Source: Syncephalis plumigaleata (taxonomy: Eukaryota > Zoopagomycota > Zoopagomycetes > Zoopagales > Piptocephalidaceae). From it: DNA of 64,000 nucleotides. Where the stretch lies: the NCBI GenBank assembly GCA_025201365.1, contig JAIXMF010000001.1, positions 2,914,001 through 2,978,000 on the forward strand, read 5' to 3'. Positions 34,014-45,070 of the stretch are shown here, one piece after another. Below the pieces are notes generated by a model. It made no database searches. It had not been told where the DNA came from and worked only from the letters and a program-made list of their open reading frames with translations. A program made the translations under genes and the position numbers. Position 1 is the stretch's first letter. Every line of letters starts with the position of its first letter.

Positions 34014-34628
34014 TTATTCAAGCTTGTCCAAATGATCTAGACGCATCAATACAACGTTTTTACTCGTTTCCTGAATCTCGCCTGCCAGGAATATCTCATC
34101 AAGAATGGCGTATACCTTTCATCGTTTACCATCAATATCATTGTAATGCAGTATGTCAAAAATGATTCATGCTTACCTTGTAGAAATTGAATACTAGATC
34201 AAGTTCACAGACATTACCAAAGAATGCATCCAGTACTTCAACAAAGAAGTGAATCGCTTCCAAATAGGCTAGTTCGTTGTCGTTGGCATCGATACAAAAG
34301 CAAAAGAACAAGCCTGCATATCGGCGATAGACTATTTTGTAGTTGCGAAACTAGTATCATGTTCATTCGTATTAATGACAATCGTTTATCATTATTATTG
34401 TTGGTGTCATTCCACTTACTTCAACGAAATTCGACTGATGTTTCTGGTCGCGTGGTGCCACCAGTCGATGTACTTCACCTTTCAGTTTGAGCTTCTCTTC
34501 ATCATCAAACGGCATATACCATTTGGCTAGACGCGTTTTACCCTGTCGATTCTGAACTAGAATAAAGCGAATCTACAAGTCTAATTAGTAATAAGTAGTT
34601 ATCATCTAACAATAGAATACAATACCAT
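34014..34628 (-). CDS. APS2: AP-2 complex sigma subunit
   Basis: Small chain of the plasma-membrane clathrin adaptor for endocytosis. Four exons: 34628-34626 (the ATG alone), 34572-34420, 34350-34177 and 34115-34014, all joining in phase to 143 residues, the family norm. The sequence reads [20 protein letters not shown], then [60 protein letters not shown] and ending [10 protein letters not shown]-like. [13 protein letters not shown] and [15 protein letters not shown] distinguish sigma-2 from sigma-1 and sigma-3. The start exon is exactly one codon followed by GTATTG. Intact, no frame break. Confidence 0.95.
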
Positions 34629-34877
34629 AGTAATAAGAATAGCAATTAAGTATAAAGTGGTGTGGAAGTAAGAGGAATACTAAGGTAGAAGAGGTAGAAG
34701 AGGTAGATAGATAGAAAGAGATATGGTGTGGACAAATAACAATGTCAGTCGCATCACTTGTTACAAATATGTTGAGCACATCTCATGATGAGCATAACCA
34801 TTACACTGTTACTTTAATAGTCTAATTTATTGGTATATTCATAGATGAATGGAAATAGAAATAGCATAGTAATGTAG

Positions 34878-36294
34878 CTAACAATGATGATGACGCTTAG
34901 CGGGATTACGTGGAATCCAACCTTCCTCGACACCAAGAAGATAATCCCATTGCGGTGATTCCTCCGTCTTGAAATTCCAAAAGAACCAGCCTCGTCCCGC
35001 TTCATACGCGTCCATTTGTAGTTCTGCAAATCGACGTAGCCAAGCGCGATATTCAGGCGTGAATGACGACACGTCATTGTGGCCATCGCATGTGCCATTC
35101 TCGTGAATAGGACGACCATTACGAGCGGGGAATGTTCCATCCCAGCGTGCGCCCACTTTAAATCCATTGAGCCATTTAGCGCAGTCATTTGTAGCCAGTG
35201 ACCTAATTCACCATTAACAACAACAACAATAATAATAATAAGCATGTTATTTCTCTTAACTTACCATTCTCCTACAATGACCGGATAATGTTCGGCTGCA
35301 GCTTGGAGTTCCTTACGTTTAGCACATACAGTGTTGGCATGTCCATCCTTGTCCATGCCCAGCAAGTCATCCATAAACACTTGATAATGATGTGTATCCA
35401 GCATGAGGTTGTCATTATTATGCTTGTTCATGAAATCATTCCACTGATGAATCGGTAGGAATGCATCGGCCACGACAATCGACTGTTCGCCTCCCATTAG
35501 TTCACGTAGGCTACCAATGCTTTCGTCGTAAAAGTTTCGTACGACATTCATGTCGAGACTCCAGTGGGCCGGTTCATTCACCAGTTCAATGCCCACTACA
35601 TTGCTATACGTGTTGGTGGAGAATTCTCGCGCCAATTGACGTAGTACACGGATGGAGCGATGTACATTATTCATGTTGCTAGTCCAAGCGGCGACACCCT
35701 TCTTCCCGCTATTGTCGAATCCATTCTGCGAACCGGGCACACCGTGTAGATCGATAATAACCCGTATGCCATATTGATCGGCCCAATTAATACCGCGTGT
35801 CAAATACTTGAGCTGTCCCTGCACCCATGGCTCGTGTCGTTGCTTCTCTACTGCCCAGTAACCAACCGGGATACGTACGTGATTGATACCGGCATCGGCA
35901 AGACGACGGAAATCATCCTCGGTCACCCATGTCCTCCAGTGGTGTTTAAGCTGTCGTTCGGCTTCCTTACGACCTAGACGCGTGCAGAATGACCATTCAT
36001 CCTCGGTCTGACTCTCGAGTGGACCCGACTCGAATTGTTCGAATAGACTGGGTGTAATCCCTATTAGATAGATAGATCATGGATGACACGCCAATGATTA
36101 GTCGAGAATGATCTAACGAGACATTATTTTCGAATGGAATACACATCTATGTGTATGTGTGTGTATGATCACTTACAAGGTTCGATCACTAGCCAGCCAC
36201 CAAGATTGACACCTCGAATCGGTTCTTGCGCCACCACTAAGACACTGCTAATCAGCAGCAAGGCGGCTACTTTGAATGACGAGGCAAATATCAT
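34878..36294 (-). CDS. Exo-1,3-beta-glucanase, GH5_9 family, copy 2 (intact)
   Basis: Secreted glucan hydrolase for wall remodelling. Three exons (36294-36177, 36060-35265, 35202-34878) join in phase. Signal peptide MIFASSFKVAALLLISSVLV leads directly to [23 protein letters not shown], with no spacer unlike copy 1. Family motifs HVRIPVGYWAV, HGVPGSQNGFDNSG, acid/base Glu in LVNEPAHW, and nucleophile Glu in VGEWS (split by the last intron) are present, as are ARWDGTFPARNG and FFWNFKTEESPQWDY. The first intron is at the same place (after LVxEP) as in copy 1, and copy 1 lacks the intron at VGEW. A TATA-like box lies at 36504-36511. Confidence 0.95.
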
Positions 36295-36503
36295 GTCTAA
36301 TTATAATCTTCGTGTTATACAGCTATCCTATCTATAATATCGGCGGATATTGGTGTTTTTCTTTTTAGCAATGAATGTATTAGAATGGCAAATAATGAAT
36401 AGATAAATGATTATTGTGTAAAGTACATTGGTCAACCAACGATGACAATAGCAATAGTAATGACAGTGATAGTGACAACGATAGTAATGGTCGTATTAAC
36501 TGG

Positions 36504-36511
36504 CTTTTATA
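36504..36511 (-). promoter_or_regulatory. Candidate TATA box of glucanase copy 2
   Basis: TATAAAAG on the minus strand, 210 bp upstream of the ATG at 36294. Motif match only. Confidence 0.45.
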
Positions 36512-36593
36512 AGAGTTATTCCTGTTGTCGTCGTTGAGTTAATGCGCTACTTTATATACGGAAATGCACTCCTTACCCGGTTGCCCAGTCCAT

Positions 36594-36622
36594 ATCATCA
36601 TCATCATCATCATCATCATCAT
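36594..36622. repeat. (ATC)n microsatellite
   Basis: About nine tandem trinucleotides in a non-coding spacer. Confidence 0.85.
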
Positions 36623-37174
36623 GTAGGCATGTATAAAAGTGTATACGTACATGTATGTACCTTCCTATTATTGAACTGATATGCCGACAGAGTAACCAAC
36701 AATTAATCAATTATCAACTATCTCCACCTTGGTGTCTTAATTAAAAAAAGGCCCTTGTCCACGCATCTCTATTGTCTTTTAATTAATCGTCTCTTATCAT
36801 AGTTGGTTATGATGTCATTATTACTACCCTTATTCCATCAGTACTTGACAACAATCATTACATAGCAGTATCAATAGTATCAATAGCAATAATAATAACA
36901 ATAATAGGATACGAATAGTAGTAGCAACACACATTCACTTTATTACTTCATTAGTAGACTTTTTAACTTTACAAATATAATCATTGGGTTGTCCCTTTTT
37001 ATGTTTTTACTCGATTAGGTGAATACATGTTGTCAAGGACCATGTAAATGACCAGCATTGACTGGTAACAGTTACCGAAATTGATATTGATCGATATATA
37101 ATATTTGATATTTATAGTGATATATATATGTGATAAACATTGACGTGTTCTCTTCCTCTCTACAATCTAAACGA

Positions 37175-39715
37175 TTAATCGTTATTACCAGCATTGGTGT
37201 CGCCATTATCGGATGAGAAGGGAGCTAGATCGGAAATGGCATCACCGCCATAAAATGTTTGATAATTATGACTCGTAGCACGTTCGATGAGCTCGTCCGA
37301 TCGCCATGTATCATATGGTATGGGCATGTCATAAAGTGTATCATCCGAGGCATTCAATCGATCAATCTTATCCAACGAGTCAACTTCGAAATGCGGGCCT
37401 ACGGCACAGGCAAGCATCATTGTACTGCAAGCAGTGCTATTAAACAACGATATGTAACACGTTAGAATAAACAGCTCGCTTTCCTAAACGATAATCATCT
37501 ATACGTTGGATTACTAACCGATCTCGTTCAGAATGACTAGTACGTGAATTGGTGTTTGCACAACGATTGTCACCATTATCATCTCCTGTATCGCTATCGT
37601 CATAGTCATTGTCACCATAGTCATTATCGGTATCGGTATCGTTGTTTGTTGTCTTATTTTCCTTCTTGGTCTTCTTGTCTTGTCTTATTCATCTTATCCT
37701 GATTCCATCCATTAGGACCAACACCATGATGCACAACACATGCACCTATTTCCGTGTTAGATTTCGTCTTATTCCATTGTATTCGTCGGTATAAATAGTA
37801 CGGAAGACCGACTGGACCCGTGAATAGCACCTTGGATAGTTTCGTTCGTTTTAGCGGATCTTCCGACGAATACGGTTCTATCGTATTGTCAGTGAGACAT
37901 AGTCAACAATTACTATCACTAATCGTATTAATTACCTTGGAATTGTTTATACCAAGAATCAGCAGTGGTCAAGTAGGACGTGTTTAGTCTTTTATCTGAT
38001 ACAGTGTCATCATGATTGACGATTCTACCTATTAGTTTAAGGGTGTAATTCTATACCATTGATTATAATAGCGGATTAGCATTCCACCGGTGTGTTATAG
38101 AGAAATGAACGTGCCTGATATCTCTTTGGATGTAGTTGATGAGTATGCCAAGCTAGATCGATATCTATTCATTGACGAGTAAACACGTAAGTGTACACGT
38201 TGGCTAGTTAATCAAGTTAATAATGCTTGCATGGTTACCTAATGTCGGTACTAGAAACGCCTTCTTATCTACGGCCATAAGTGCTAGGAATTTACCATAT
38301 CGTTCGACTGCTTTGTGTAATACATTGTGCTTTTGCCAATGCAGGCACTCAATGATACGACGTGTAAATCGTCGATTACGCTTCACTGCACTGATTAGAT
38401 CAAGCGAGCAAGGCGTGCAACTATAACGAGAGAAATACTATTAGATTCGCGATATCATTCCTAATTGAATTGCCTTACTTATCACGGTAAGCAGCCGGTA
38501 TAAGACGTAGTGTGGGTGCACGCATCTTTATCAACGAGCCACGATGCTTTGTTTGGCGTGCCGCGTCAATACGTGCATTAATCGCACACCAAGTTAATGG
38601 TTTATCCTCATCGGGCTCTATTAACTTGGGTGCTGCCGCTAGTAGATATTGCATATCCAATCTGCCTGCTTTCATATCCACCTGACCTGTTGTATGATTG
38701 AGCCACGTGCCACTACATATCATCGTTATAATAAGTTATTGCAATAAAGAATGGACAATCAGAATTACCGAGGCAAACTAGAGGAGTCATTGTCAAAGGC
38801 AATCATCGCATCTTGAAACAATTTAGCCGAAATGGTATCAGACGACAAAGTGACATAGCATAGTGGACACTCGAATGTTGTATGATGTAGACGCATGCTA
38901 TGATACACGTCTAAATGGAACGAGCAATTAATGATAATGACGGGAAATACGCAGACATTCATTTGGCTATCATCAAAATGACTAACCGTATAATACAGAT
39001 ATATTGCCCGTACAGAATGGACATTTCATGGAAAATGGCGATTTACACGTAGAATCAAGTGTATAGGATAATCCGGTGATTTGTTCCCATTCCAACTGTG
39101 ACCGAGAATCAATACGAAATACATCCCTATCCACTTCTTTCTCGGTCTGTATTCATCATAAGCTTGATTGCTTCGCTATTATATCTATTCTATTCAGTGC
39201 TTACCAATTGACTTAAAGGTATACAATACTTGAGCATATGTTTTCCGAATAAGCGTGTCATATCCTCCATGTAACGAAGCGGCGATAGCATGTGTGTAGA
39301 CCACATCATGGCCACGTCTAATTGTAAAATATCAGCAATCCTCCTCGTGATATGTCTATTCTATTGTTGTCATTGTTGTCATTTATTCTCTCCTCCTTTC
39401 TTACCAAGCGGTGGTGTCGGCATATTGTCAGGACGTCGCTTGTGCAAATAGGCAAGCCAATGGAGATAGCGTTGTTCCGCGCGCAACAGCATAACTTCAT
39501 CCTCGACAATATTGTCGCGCTCTAACGTGGCAAACCGTTGTAGCAATACCATATGCCGACTCACTAGCGTATGATACATAAATAAGTTTAGTTGCTTTCA
39601 CGCTGGTTGCATTTCAGGTCATGCTCAATTCATTCTACTTACAAGTTTCCACACTAACTACAGTGTCGACTTCTGCACTCGTAGTTTTTGTCGCATTAGT
39701 GGTTTCTTGCGACAT
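37175..39715 (-). CDS. DUF1399 / glycine-rich-domain-type protein
   Basis: Member of the fungal DUF1399 (GRDP-like) family; molecular role unknown. Start MSQETTNATKTTSAEVDTVV at 39715, then exons encoding ERDNIVEDEVMLLRAEQRYLHWLAYL, LDVAMMWSTHMLSPLRYMEDM (family signature), RLFGKHMLKYCIPLSQL, DRDVFRIDSRSQLEWEQITG, two CPxC pairs (MKCPFC, ECPLCYVTL) and GTWLNHTTGQVDMKAGRLDM. The C-terminal part includes an Asp/Asn/Thr-rich acidic stretch (near 37530-37650) and ends at 37175. At least one break in frame occurs near 37665-37690, between QDKMNKTRQ and the acidic stretch, of the one-missing-base kind seen elsewhere. About ten exons; exact C-terminal model uncertain. Confidence 0.82.
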
Positions 39716-40766
39716 ATTATACTAAACTATTTATATATATATTACGTATGTATGTAACAATTAGTCGGTGTTAATATACTGCTGACAAGTGATGAGCGTA
39801 ACTGGAAATAAAATAAGAATACTGCGGCAAATAGTAAAAGGAATGCCTTGAACTAAACGCACACTGTAAAGCAGCATGGTGCTACAGGAGACAATCTTTA
39901 TTCGTGCTGCTGTATAGACATATCATAAGTGACAGATGACATGGCATGGCATAGTATGGCATTGCAAACTACTGCAGAATAGCCTGTTATTTAGGCATTT
40001 CTATACTTTAGTATGAATTATCACTGATGCGATATGTGACTGACTACTTTAACAGGAATTGTAGAGTGTAAATACCTTTCATTGCCTATAGTGTAAATTA
40101 CTAGAATTCTAATATCTGTTGAATATGGTATCGCCATAGCACGTGGGACCCGTGTATTTAGTCGTATAAATATATTTAGCGAAACAAATGCGGGAATAAT
40201 GCTGAAAGAGAATGTTCTTGTAACTTCTTGTACGTTTCGCTTTTCTCTTCATTTTCACTTACATCTTTACATTGTTGGCATCAAGTGAGCGTGCTGTTTC
40301 AGCGAGATACTAAATAGACATGTCTATCCAGTGTGCACCAATGATGCAACAGGCGATTAGAACACAACGGAAATAGGAGATGTCACAAGTGCATGTGATG
40401 CTAGCATGGATTTGAGCTAGGAGTTGCAAATATTCGAAACAATTGCCATTTTGTCATTATCGTGACTAGTCGGCATTTCAAAAGTGTTGCATATAAACGT
40501 CGACAATTCTTTTAGTTCAAACAAATGTTTGCGCTATTCTCTTTCTCTCTACTCGTTCCGTCTACAATTATCTACATCTACCTCATATTCCCTTACGATC
40601 CTTACCGGATAGCACAATAAGCGTGTTTCTGTGCTAGACATTACCATTTTATTACGCCTTACCTTTTTACCTCCTCCTCTTCTTCTTCTTTTCCTTGACC
40701 AGTCTATGCCGATTATCATTATCAGTTCTCCATTGATTTATTAGCCATTATTTTACATTATTTACC
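39716..40766. other. Intergenic region (divergent promoters)
   Basis: Between the divergent DUF1399 gene and the secreted Ala-rich protein gene. TATAAAC at 40491-40497 and a CT-rich stretch near 40670-40695 precede the latter. No gene was seen. Confidence 0.5.
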
Positions 40767-42057
40767 ATGTACAATTGTGCCGGTACACTTTTCCCCACCA
40801 AGCGATACATGACCCATCTTCTGTTCTTCCTCGTCGTTTTCCTGCTCTGCGCTGGTCGCGGTTTTCTCTCGCCTATAGATGCCCTTCCTGTGCCAGAAGC
40901 AGCAAATATCTTAGCAAACACCGATATTAGTACGGTGCAAGTGGTACAACCAGCCAAGCAATTAGTTTCTGAATCCGATAGTGATAAGAATAGTGCTGTT
41001 GTCGTTACCACTGCTGCTCCCACTGCTGCTACTGCGAGCACTCCGGTTACCTCGACACAGTCCACCACTGAAGTGGAAACTGTACCAAAGAAGTATGATG
41101 TTACATCCGCCACTAATTTGCTAAAGAATGGAGCGACTGCCAATTCAAACTCGGGAATTCCTATGATACCCGGCTCTGAAGTAGATAGAGCTACTGTTAT
41201 GAAGAGCATCATCCCTACTCCTCTCCAGCCTATTGTCGATCCTGATCTTGCCCCCGATGCAACAACCGCCAACATGACACGAGCACAGACGCGTAACCAT
41301 GCGATTGCCACCAAAGGTGTTCCATTTGCCATTGCAACGGCCGCCGGTTTAGCTGCGTCTATTGGCACTGAAGCCGTTTTGGTAGCTGGCTCGGGCGGTT
41401 TAGCTGCTGTCCCAGGTCTTGCGGCAGCCGGTGTTGTCGGTGCTGCCGTGCACAATATCACCTATACGGCTACCTCACGTGCTGCACGTAAATTCTTGGC
41501 CAAACATGGTGGCACCAGGACAGGCGCCATTTTGGCTGCAACGGACAATAACGGCTTTAACCGAACCGCCGAGGTTGAACGTGTCGACGCGGAAATTGCC
41601 GCCGAAAAGAATCGAACACTTGGTGAGAAGGTCAAGGGCATGGCACCGTTACTTGTCAGTGGTGCACTCGGTAATGTGGTTGGCACCAATATTGGCAACC
41701 TGGTTAAGCCACTGATTAAGGGCTCATTTCTAATTCAGTTGTTGCCGGTGCAGCTCATCGTGCTGTAAGTATGCCAGTTGGTGTTGGTACCACGGGTCTA
41801 AGTACGGTAGCGATAAACAAGATGACTAATAATAATAATAATAATAATACATCAAGTAATGAAGGCAATAACACAGATATTACTATTAATAACAACAATA
41901 ACAACAATAACAACGATGCGACAACGGTGCAGTTGCTCAGAAGACAACAACAACTACCAGTGCAACTCAGTCAATTCCGGTTGCTGCCGCTGAAGAAAAT
42001 AAGACGACGACACTTCTTCTACCACAAACAATAACCTACTTGATATTCCCATTTTGA
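40767..42057 (+). CDS. Secreted Ala/Thr-rich protein, unrecognised (two frame breaks)
   Basis: No family recognised. ATG at 40767; an ATG at 40809 gives a cleaner signal peptide (MTHLLFFLVVFLLCAGRGFL). After a Thr/Ser/Val-rich segment comes a Gly/Ala-rich region of short hydrophobic stretches (PFAIATAAGLAASIG, LAAVPGLAAAGVVGAAVH, MAPLLVSGALGNVVGTNIG), which may be membrane-active or a packed helical repeat. Near 41730 the frame slips; one base restores NSVVAGAAHRAVSMPVGVG. Two Asn runs follow. A second slip near 41935 leads to a Thr-rich tail (KTTTTTSATQSIPVAAAEEN) ending at 42057, which looks more protein-like than the unshifted end at 42034. Intronless as far as seen. Confidence 0.62.
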
Positions 42058-42867
42058 ATAATTCAAATTTATGATCTTGCTTTTTCTTATGATATACTAG
42101 CGCTAAAGAGGTTTTCTGTTAATCAGATGAATAAAACCATGCCAACTTTGAATAACTGAATGACATGATGCAAAACATAGTGCAAACCAATAGAACATCC
42201 ATATTACCATTATTTTGTAATAGATTCAACATGATTACACTAATTTACATTATAGTGTAGGTATTAATAGAATCAATCCATTCAAATGAGCAATACCGTA
42301 ACAAAAGGAAGCTGATTAATTGACTGACTGACTGACTGATTGATTGATTGATGCCAAGAATGTCGGCCCGAGCCAATTGCTATTTATGCATTGATTATGC
42401 GTCATATCAGATTTGCATTCGTCATGACTGCTACATCAGCTGTCAACTCGGCATCCATACATTCCGTTTCTTTTTTTCACCCTTTTATCATGATGGTAGC
42501 TATCGAGTCAAGGAGCAATCCGATATTTATCTATGCGTTACATCTATAACATGCCTCTTCTTTTTACTTTATTTCGGAAGGACAAACTGCCGTTTAGTTA
42601 TGCGTGGTACGTATTAATAATAGTAATAAGACACGTTTCACTCGAATGGCGTCATCGGTTTTACTAATACATACATGGCCAGCTTCTTACCTATATATTT
42701 AGTGAGTGAACACACACAATCCTCGTCATCATCACCATCATCACTATCATCACCGTCGTCGTCATCATTTTCTTTAGTGCATCCTGTACTCACAATACCA
42801 TCTATTTCACCATTCATAGTTGATTCTTTTTCTCTTTCTCCTTTCTCTTTACTTGATCTTTATCGTG
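42058..42867. other. Intergenic region
   Basis: AT-rich spacer with TGAC/TGAT repeats near 42322-42351 and TCA/TCG runs near 42722-42770. Open frames here are low complexity and rejected. Confidence 0.45.
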
Positions 42868-43912
42868 ATGGCTGCCGCCAAATCATCTGCCAATGCCTTC
42901 AAGGCAACCTACGATCAATTGCGCAGTATCACATTAACTCGATTCTCGGATGGATCACAAGTTGCGCCCTCTCCTCTGGGAGAATCAAGCGGCCCTACTA
43001 CAAATCGCTCGTCGTCCTGGCTGTACATTCTGTCGTGAAGAAGCGGGACTAATCGAGGAACGTCGCGATATCATCGAGAAACAATTGGTAAGGATAGAGC
43101 CATGATAATTATTCCTATCATCATTGATCTAGTTGAACAAGGACATATGTCACTAATATCTTTCCTTGCATATCAATTCTATTTATATTTGTACATGTAC
43201 ATGTGTATGATTACTATATTAGAATACACGCATCTATGTGGTATTCCACGAACGTCCAGGTGTCGATGAATTTGTCAAGGACTACTTTCCGCATCCTAAT
43301 GATGTGTTCATCGATGAAAGTAAAGGTTTCTACAAGGCCACAGGGTAAGTAGTGTAGACAGCAAGCTTTAGTAGATGTGATGGAAAAGTCATCCATAGAT
43401 TACACAACTATATTGAAACTAATCTACATTGTTTTCTATCTACGATGTACGTGTACGTATAGCGGTGGTAAATTACGTTGGGGTGGTTTGAGTACCTTTT
43501 TGAAACCATCATTTTGGTCGATCTATCAGCGTAACCGTTCTCGAGGTAAGTTATACCTGTTCATTTACTCTAATAGCCAGTTGAAAATGTGTGCTATTGA
43601 TTGCTCTCTATTTACTGATCATTTGTCCATATAACATGACATAACATGGCATACGCACATTTAGATGTTTCCGGTAACTTAAAAGGAGAAGGTCGCATCC
43701 TAGGTGGTCTCTACGTGCTAAAACCGGGTGATGGAGGCATTCAATACGAACATGTGGAAAGCCAATTTGGTGATATTGCCTCGTTAGAGAATGTGATACA
43801 AGCATGCGAACAAGCATCAGGCGTAAAGCTCCCTACCGAGGTGTACAGTGAAGCAGTGAAATCCAGTGGTCCTATTGCTGCTTGTACCTCACGCGAAGCA
43901 TGTGGTGAATAA
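42868..43912 (+). CDS. PRXL2-type (FAM213/SelU-like) thioredoxin-fold protein
   Basis: AhpC/TSA-like redox protein of the peroxiredoxin-like 2 family. Four exons (42868-43087, 43223-43344, 43463-43545, 43665-43912) join in phase. Features: RRPGCTFCREEAGLIEER, a CxxC redox motif at the site that holds UxxC in animal SelU proteins (here TGT, so cysteine); RIYVVFHERPGVDEFVKDYFP; FIDESKGFYKATGGG; and DVSGNLKGEGRILGGLYVLKPG with YEHVESQFGDIASLENVIQAC at the C-terminus. In exon 1 the frame slips twice between SDGSQV and LWENQAALLQ (about 42960-42980); two extra bases, one extending CC to CCC, restore the fold. Partner and substrate are not known. Confidence 0.84.
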
Positions 43913-45070
43913 ATTCAAGAGTGTAATATCTATACACAGATATATACAGATACATAGGAGTGTGTGTGTGCATGTGTAACTAGGGTTCACGCTTTGCAAA
44001 TCATCATCATCATCATCACCGTCGTCGTCCTAGTTCTTTTTATTTTCGAAACTTATCATCACATAGCAATCAAGTTTATGCGATCATTTTAGTAATGATT
44101 TGAGTTGAATGTCGTACGTATGTGCGTTTATCATTTTAATAAATCTATATATAAATCTATATACTTTGCTATTACCAACGATACAAGTACTCCTTCTTTT
44201 GCTATTATATTAAATATTGTTCCTACAAACAACATCCCGAATCAAATTAAAGTCGAATTAATACGAGTTGATCCATTATTCCTTTACAGATGCTACTAGA
44301 ATAGATCATGTATTGTCATTGCTACAGCTAACTGTATAGTATTAGTGTTTATGTACATGCATGCACGTCGTCTCAACGATTAAAACATCCCATTGAGATG
44401 CTCCCATTTCCCATCGCTATTACCATTTATGGTACTGCTGTTAAATTGGCCTCAAGCCACTGTTGCACAGTAAGGGATAAGCCAGTCACACTTGTTTAAA
44501 GGCTGGAGTAATTGCTGTCAATCTAAACTGTTGTCGTCCAATTGTCATTATCTTGTCAGCAGCGTGTGGTCCTGTTAGCTATGAGGCAGGTGGATGTACA
44601 TTTGAACTACATGTATAAATACAAAAGGTATTCTTTAATTGTGATTGAAAGCACGACCGTATCAAAAGAGCGACGATCGTTTCTCCGACATCAATGCGCC
44701 CATACATACACACGTATACATACGCCCATACATATACATATATATATATACGTATTTATATATTGGTTTCCCCTTTCGATACATCCTTATTTGGTCACTT
44801 ACTACTCACAGCCCATTATTACTTGAGCCTGAGTTCTAGATAATAGCCCTATATTATTACCCCTCCTACTTTTCTTTTTCCTTTCATCCCAGTCGCTTTC
44901 TTGCCATACATCAATCGTAGCTTATACTTAGTGCCACCATTTCTTGCTGGTAGCCACGTCATCTAGCTATTATTCCAATACAATTATCATTATTATCATT
45001 CTTCTATAGGAATCTGCATCACCCTATCCACTAAATAATTACACCGTTTCCCTCCACTAGCATCTTTAAT
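43913..45070. other. Intergenic region
   Basis: Long spacer with ATC repeats near 44003-44020 and AT/CA-rich stretches near 44703-44760. Short ORFs here are AT-rich noise. No gene was seen. Confidence 0.45.

Larger units (their letters stand above)
36295..37174. other. Intergenic region with (ATC)n repeat
   Basis: 5' flank of the glucanase gene, including TATAAAAG on the minus strand at 36504-36511 and an (ATC)n run at 36594-36622. No gene was seen. Confidence 0.5.

Noticed and set aside
42868-42900. Idea that the PRXL2-like gene encodes a selenoprotein
   Set aside because: The redox site is TGT..TGT, both cysteine; no in-frame TGA there.
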